Origin: Nitrobacter sp. NHB1
GTDB taxonomy: Bacteria; Pseudomonadota; Alphaproteobacteria; Rhizobiales; Xanthobacteraceae
Assembly (NCBI RefSeq): GCF_036964665.1
Contig: NZ_JBAMDA010000001.1
Location: 1,550,001-1,614,000, forward strand
Length of the DNA stretch: 64,000 nucleotides
Direction: 5' to 3'
In this document: positions 61,501 through 64,000 of the stretch, piece after piece
Numbering within the stretch: the first letter of the stretch is position 1
Layout of the letters: each line of letters begins with the position of its first letter
Position numbers and translations under genes: made by a program
The notes under the pieces: generated by a model
What the model saw: only the letters and a program-made list of their open reading frames with translations
Told to the model about the DNA's origin: nothing
The model's database searches: none

Positions 61501-62211
61501 CGTCAGCGCGCCATCGAAATGCGGCACGCGCGCATCGAATGACAACATTCCATCGATGTCGATGGATGCCGCGCGCGTTCCGGGATCGATCGCGATATGA
61601 ACATGGCTGGCATCGCCGTCGCCCGCCTGACCGGACGATATCCGGAATGGATAGCGCGTTCCCGACAGCATGAAATTGCCGTCGCCGCGAACGGACCCTC
61701 CCGACGACCGCACATCGCCGCTGAAAGCGACGTCATTCAATTCAAGCGTGGAGCGGCTGGCCGCATCATGAAGCGCCACGCGGCCCGTGAGGTTCAGCCG
61801 GTCAATGGAAAACGAAGCGAAATCGAGCGAGCGCGACGACAGCGGCCAATCAATCCGCCCGCCGGAATCGAGACCGAGGTCGAGCGCGACGCCGTTGATC
61901 GTCAATTCGGTCGCGCGCCATTCTCCGCGCATCAGCGAACCCAGGCTGAATTCGACCGCGAGATTGTCGACGCGCACCTTGCCGGGATCGTTCGGCCCTC
62001 CGACCACCACTGAACGAAGCTGCAATGACGGCGACGGCAGCAGCCGGGCGTCAAGCCCGCCGTCGACCCGCACCGGCGCGCCGATCACGCGCGCCGCCTC
62101 CGCCTCGAATTGGGGCCGAAAGCGGTTCCAGTCGATGAAATACGGCCCGATCAGCGCGGCGATGAGCGCGACAATGAGTGTGATCGCCAGGCCGAGCAGC
62201 GTGGTCTGCAC
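58531..62211 (-). CDS. AsmA-like family protein, 1226 aa
   Basis: One N-terminal membrane helix (TLLGLAITLIVALIAALIGP) is followed by the AsmA start YFIDWNRFRPQFEAEAARVI, and then by some 1000 residues of repeated beta-strands, as in bridge-like lipid-transfer proteins. The AsmA C-terminal region (MFDAAINASDSGASNDAKLQ, then RIVEQSLFANPLAVASAQIP and FTVRDGRLRV) is at about 985-1045. The last 130 residues are a Pro/Ala/Arg-rich tail (PKRDPRRSRAKPRMAITPRP), unusual for the family. It would be anchored in the inner membrane and reach across the periplasm; phospholipid transport to the outer membrane is inferred from TamB/YhdP relatives. Confidence 0.85.
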   Translation of the reverse strand: MQTTLLGLAITLIVALIAALIGPYFIDWNRFRPQFEAEAARVIGAPVRVDGGLDARLLPSPSLQLRSVVVGGPNDPGKVRVDNLAVEFSLGSLMRGEWRATELTINGVALDLGLDSGGRIDWPLSSRSLDFASFSIDRLNLTGRVALHDAASRSTLELNDVAFSGDVRSSGGSVRGDGNFMLSGTRYPFRISSGQAGDGDASHVHIAIDPGTRAASIDIDGMLSFDARVPHFDGALTLAGAAESDGKNFSSDPSQRPWRVSAKVKADPNGARLEQVDASYGAGDAALKLAGVGDVRFGASPRIHAELFARQLDADRLLGKDRNTPAKVFPALQNYLTKIPQPWLAAEIGISVDQIMLGGRPIQNFGADLRSDAASWTISRLEFRAPGSTSVAVNGQIAQPGPSAHFNGALDIESSDPDALVGWLQARSDIVHQSQKPLRLRGNLTVDSSGVAFDQLKADIEGGSVEGRLAFVNSTGAGTRAEAELRADRLDLDAAAGLVRAIAGPQGVWPDEGQLSLNVDSAMSAGQELRPFIAKLSYGPKTFSLEQLKIGSPGGLTMEGSGAFDRVDATGQLSLNATSQSVAQMTSLIAPIAPTVAARLDAMPVVAGAARLKLTLNVDKGPADKSKADARAKLDVDLPQLKGTLSLVAAPSLKAVRTADLDALARSEVTLRTKLTAERGGALPALLGLDRVIAVSDNSVLEGTGMGEWHAPIRLKARMTGADLDAEIKGTLEPWSSDRKADLNLAVRCVDLTPLLGLKPSDSRARNVSLSSHVMLAGSKLIFNDLDGTAAGARMRGRVAVNFGNEDLVDGEIGMDTLDLASAFGLAVGAAGHDPAEPLGVGLPEGWRGQLTFEALRGVLPGGIELRPVSGTVKADGQSLTFDAMKGKIGDGDAAARLDIRQASDGVALNAEVQLTNVDGSALHYGALAMPAGHASAQMTFASHGRSASALAGALSGNGLVTLEHARIPGLDPHMFDAAINASDSGASNDAKLQRIVEQSLFANPLAVASAQIPFTVRDGRLRVGATALDGDGAQAIVSGGYDIAADQVDIRAGLASTSAGSANNRPAVQIFAVGPPDAIHRSIDVAALSSWLAVRAIDRETRRLDSIEQRMTPSPALPPAIPPPAIASLPVEPSDVSAKPLATDDAPVANVPVPKRDPRRSRAKPRMAITPRPAATPQASNAPTPPSAAPLPAPVEIRPAPIPKPLHPRRPLVQRPPASIARPAL

Positions 62212-62495
62212 GGTGTCTCCCCTTGAATCGTTCCGGCAACATCGAAATCCGCGTCAGTATGGCTCTTTCGGACATCGTGCCTGAGCCCCCAAGACTGCCG
62301 TATCGATCCCAGGCCTGCAAGGCTGCACCAAACGAGCCGATGCAACATAATATCGCCAACTGTGGCGAAGTCGCAGCGACGATCGGCACGTTTTCCGCGG
62401 CTGAACGGGACTCCATGATGAAAAGACCGAGGCAAAGGATGTATAGTGGGTCGAGGGATCCGACAAATGCAGGATGGAGAATGCAGGGGTAGAGA

Positions 62496-63011
62496 ATGAA
62501 AGGCACGCCCGCCACCGGCCCGGACCGTAAGCCTGAATCCTTTCAGTGTTCGGTCTTGCGGATCGAGCCGCAGTGGATCGACTACAACGGCCATCTCAAC
62601 ATGGCCTACTACAACGTCCTGTTCGACCGGGCGACCGACGAGTTTTGGCTCGAACTTGGAATCGGACCCGACTACGTGAAGACGCGCAACGGTTCGACGT
62701 TCACCGCCGAGTGTCATCTGCGTTATTTACGGGAAGTTCATCTGGACGACCCGGTGCGGGTGTCCGTTCTGCTGGTCGCCGCCGACGAAAAGCGTCTGCA
62801 CACCTTCGAGGAGTTGCGGCACGCCACCGAAGGATGGCTCTCGGCGACCTCCGAGAACATGACTGTTCACATCAACATGGCCGCTCGCAAAGTCGCGCCC
62901 TTCCCGCCCGATATCCGTGCACGCATCCAAGCCGTCGTTGACGCCCACAGCGCCATCGCGCGCCCCGAGGGCATCGGCCGGCAAATCGCGATGCCCTCGA
63001 AGTCGCGTTAG
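62496..63011 (+). CDS. Thioesterase (hotdog fold, 4-hydroxybenzoyl-CoA thioesterase type)
   Basis: The motif QWIDYNGHLNMAYYNVLFDR is the active-site region of the family, followed by the hotdog strands (FTAECHLRYLREVHLDDPVR, then VSVLLVAADEKRLHTFEELR). At 171 residues it is a single-domain enzyme. It hydrolyses an acyl-CoA; close relatives act on betainyl-CoA or small hydroxyacyl-CoA thioesters, and the substrate here is unknown. It is cytoplasmic and stands alone, divergent from the AsmA-like gene with 284 bases between. Confidence 0.85.
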   Translation: MKGTPATGPDRKPESFQCSVLRIEPQWIDYNGHLNMAYYNVLFDRATDEFWLELGIGPDYVKTRNGSTFTAECHLRYLREVHLDDPVRVSVLLVAADEKRLHTFEELRHATEGWLSATSENMTVHINMAARKVAPFPPDIRARIQAVVDAHSAIARPEGIGRQIAMPSKSR

Positions 63012-63017
63012 CCGGCG

Positions 63018-63194
63018 CTACAAGCCGGTACGGCCCCGCCGCGCGAACCCCACCACAGCCGAAATTAGAAACAAGATGAGGGCGACGAAGAAGATGATCT
63101 TCGCGATTTCGATGGAAGCGCCCGCGAGACCGCCGAAGCCCAGAATACCTGCAATCAACGCGATCACGAGAAAGGTTACAACCCAGCTCAGCAT
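63018..63194 (-). CDS. DUF1328 small membrane protein, 58 aa
   Basis: GGAGG lies eight bases before the ATG at 63194. The product is [20 protein letters not shown] followed by a Gly-rich turn ([12 protein letters not shown]) and a second helix ([19 protein letters not shown]), with a basic end. This is the DUF1328 (YtjA-type) pattern, small membrane proteins often induced by stress. It converges with the thioesterase gene. Confidence 0.9.
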   Translation of the reverse strand: MLSWVVTFLVIALIAGILGFGGLAGASIEIAKIIFFVALILFLISAVVGFARRGRTGL

Positions 63195-63471
63195 GACTTG
63201 ACCTCCATTCTCAGCGCACCGTCTCGCGCATGGCCTGAGAAAACAATCCATCCCCGGAACAAAGGTTCCTCGCCGCAGGAGGGTGAGAAGTCCTGAAAAA
63301 TCGTCGGTTTTACGGAACAAAATCGCGATCGCCGGAACGGGATCGCCAGCTCGCCTGGAGGCGGGAAAACCGATGCCAATGGCGTCGGCGCCCCTATATA
63401 TCTTCTCAATCCTGCTAAGAAGGCTCCCCTTCGCCGCCCCGCAGTGTCATCGTGGGGAGAAGACGATTCGC

Positions 63472-64000
63472 ATGACCGAACCGAACAGACTGATCCATCG
63501 CGACGTTCCCGAGCACCAGCCTGCCGCCGGTGGCATCGCTGCGCGCGCACGCGCGGCGGCAACGCCACAGTATCTGGCCGGGCTCAATCCGGAACAGCGC
63601 GAGGCGGTGGAAACGCTGGACGGGCCGGTTCTGGTGCTGGCCGGCGCGGGCACAGGCAAGACCCGCGTGCTGACGACCCGCATCGCGCATATCCTCAGCC
63701 AGGGCCGCGCCCGCCCCGGTGAAATCCTGTCGGTAACCTTCACTAACAAAGCCGCGCGCGAGATGAAGCATCGGCTTGGCCAGATGCTCGGACAAGCCGT
63801 GGAAGGCATGCCGTGGCTCGGCACCTTTCATTCCATCGGCGGCCGGATTCTGCGGGTTCATGCCGAACTGGTGCAGCTCAAATCCAACTTCACCGTTCTC
63901 GATGTGGACGACCAGATCCGCCTGCTCAAACAGCTTCTGCAGGCCGACAACATCGACGACAAGCGCTGGCCGGCGCGGATGCTGGCGGGGCTGATCGACG
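63472..64000 (+). CDS. uvrD: ATP-dependent DNA helicase, UvrD/PcrA type (3' end outside window)
   Basis: The N-terminal part begins with a 30-residue non-conserved extension, then YLAGLNPEQREAVETLDGPV (Q motif) and the Walker A VLAGAGTGKTRVLTTRIAHI. Motif Ia follows (LSVTFTNKAAREMKHRL), then GTFHSIGGRILRVHAE. This is superfamily 1 helicase domain 1A/1B, as in UvrD, PcrA and Rep. It unwinds DNA in nucleotide-excision and mismatch repair. The frame is open to the window end. GGGGAGAAG lies upstream of the ATG. Confidence 0.95.
   Translation, partial: MTEPNRLIHRDVPEHQPAAGGIAARARAAATPQYLAGLNPEQREAVETLDGPVLVLAGAGTGKTRVLTTRIAHILSQGRARPGEILSVTFTNKAAREMKHRLGQMLGQAVEGMPWLGTFHSIGGRILRVHAELVQLKSNFTVLDVDDQIRLLKQLLQADNIDDKRWPARMLAGLID

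Overview
The window is a high-GC chromosomal segment of an alphaproteobacterium of the Bradyrhizobium / Rhodopseudomonas / Nitrobacter group (Nitrobacteraceae). This rests on several things seen in the sequence: a circularly permuted two-piece tmRNA with the tag ANDNYAPVAQAA next to an alpha-type sspB, the thyA-folA-hflK-hflC-DUF2065-degP order, fumC followed by DUF4169 and ribbon-helix-helix genes, and a dispersed intergenic repeat (core gcgttttcgagcgaagc) of a type I associate with this group. The exact genus is not determined.

Layout. 0-16.4 kb: the 3' end of a TetR gene, two small unknown genes, a YeeE/YedE sulfur-compound transporter, a DadA-like oxidase, a tetR / RND adaptor / RND permease efflux operon, glutamate dehydrogenase, a ferredoxin-reductase-like flavoprotein, a beta-lactamase-fold hydrolase, and a CoA-lyase / MaoC hydratase pair. 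16.7-18.5 kb: a large exported di-heme cytochrome of the RoxA / di-heme peroxidase type. 19.2-25.4 kb: seven same-strand genes, six of them with predicted signal peptides or membrane segments, led by a WD40 protein and facing a LuxR-type regulator. The same 18-bp palindrome, CACTATCGRATGATAGTG, lies in front of both the first gene and the regulator, so this looks like a self-contained regulon.

25.5-35.3 kb is an accessory region. A decayed exported-protein gene is cut by an IS3-family remnant. A second copy of the same remnant lies 2.1 kb further on, and small cargo genes lie between them (zinc ribbon, TM2 protein, DUF6894-like, others). Next comes a two-gene operon for proteins of 1048 and 789 residues. 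The 789-residue protein has a region whose order of strands, helices and acidic motifs (MDIRDMG ... GGDE) resembles the palm domain of GGDEF and Cas10 nucleotidyl cyclases. A truncated, frameshifted IS5 transposase and tRNA-Lys(CUU) close the region; the tRNA 3' end points into it.

35.4-64 kb is mainly core metabolism and housekeeping. It holds a Spy/LTXXQ protein, leuA with a Leu-rich leader peptide, PPK2, a Nudix hydrolase, an osmoprotectant ABC transporter, and ilvI-ilvH-ilvC preceded by a Val/Ile/Leu leader peptide and a rho-independent attenuator. It continues with miaA and serB (divergent, overlapping start codons), degP/DUF2065/hflC/hflK/folA/thyA, the permuted ssrA with sspB, fumC, DUF4169 and two paralogous ribbon-helix-helix genes, a 1226-residue AsmA-like protein, a thioesterase, a DUF1328 protein and the start of a UvrD-type helicase. 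leuA and ilvIHC form a branched-chain amino-acid block with peptide-leader control at both loci. ssrA and sspB form a ribosome-rescue / ClpXP delivery pair.
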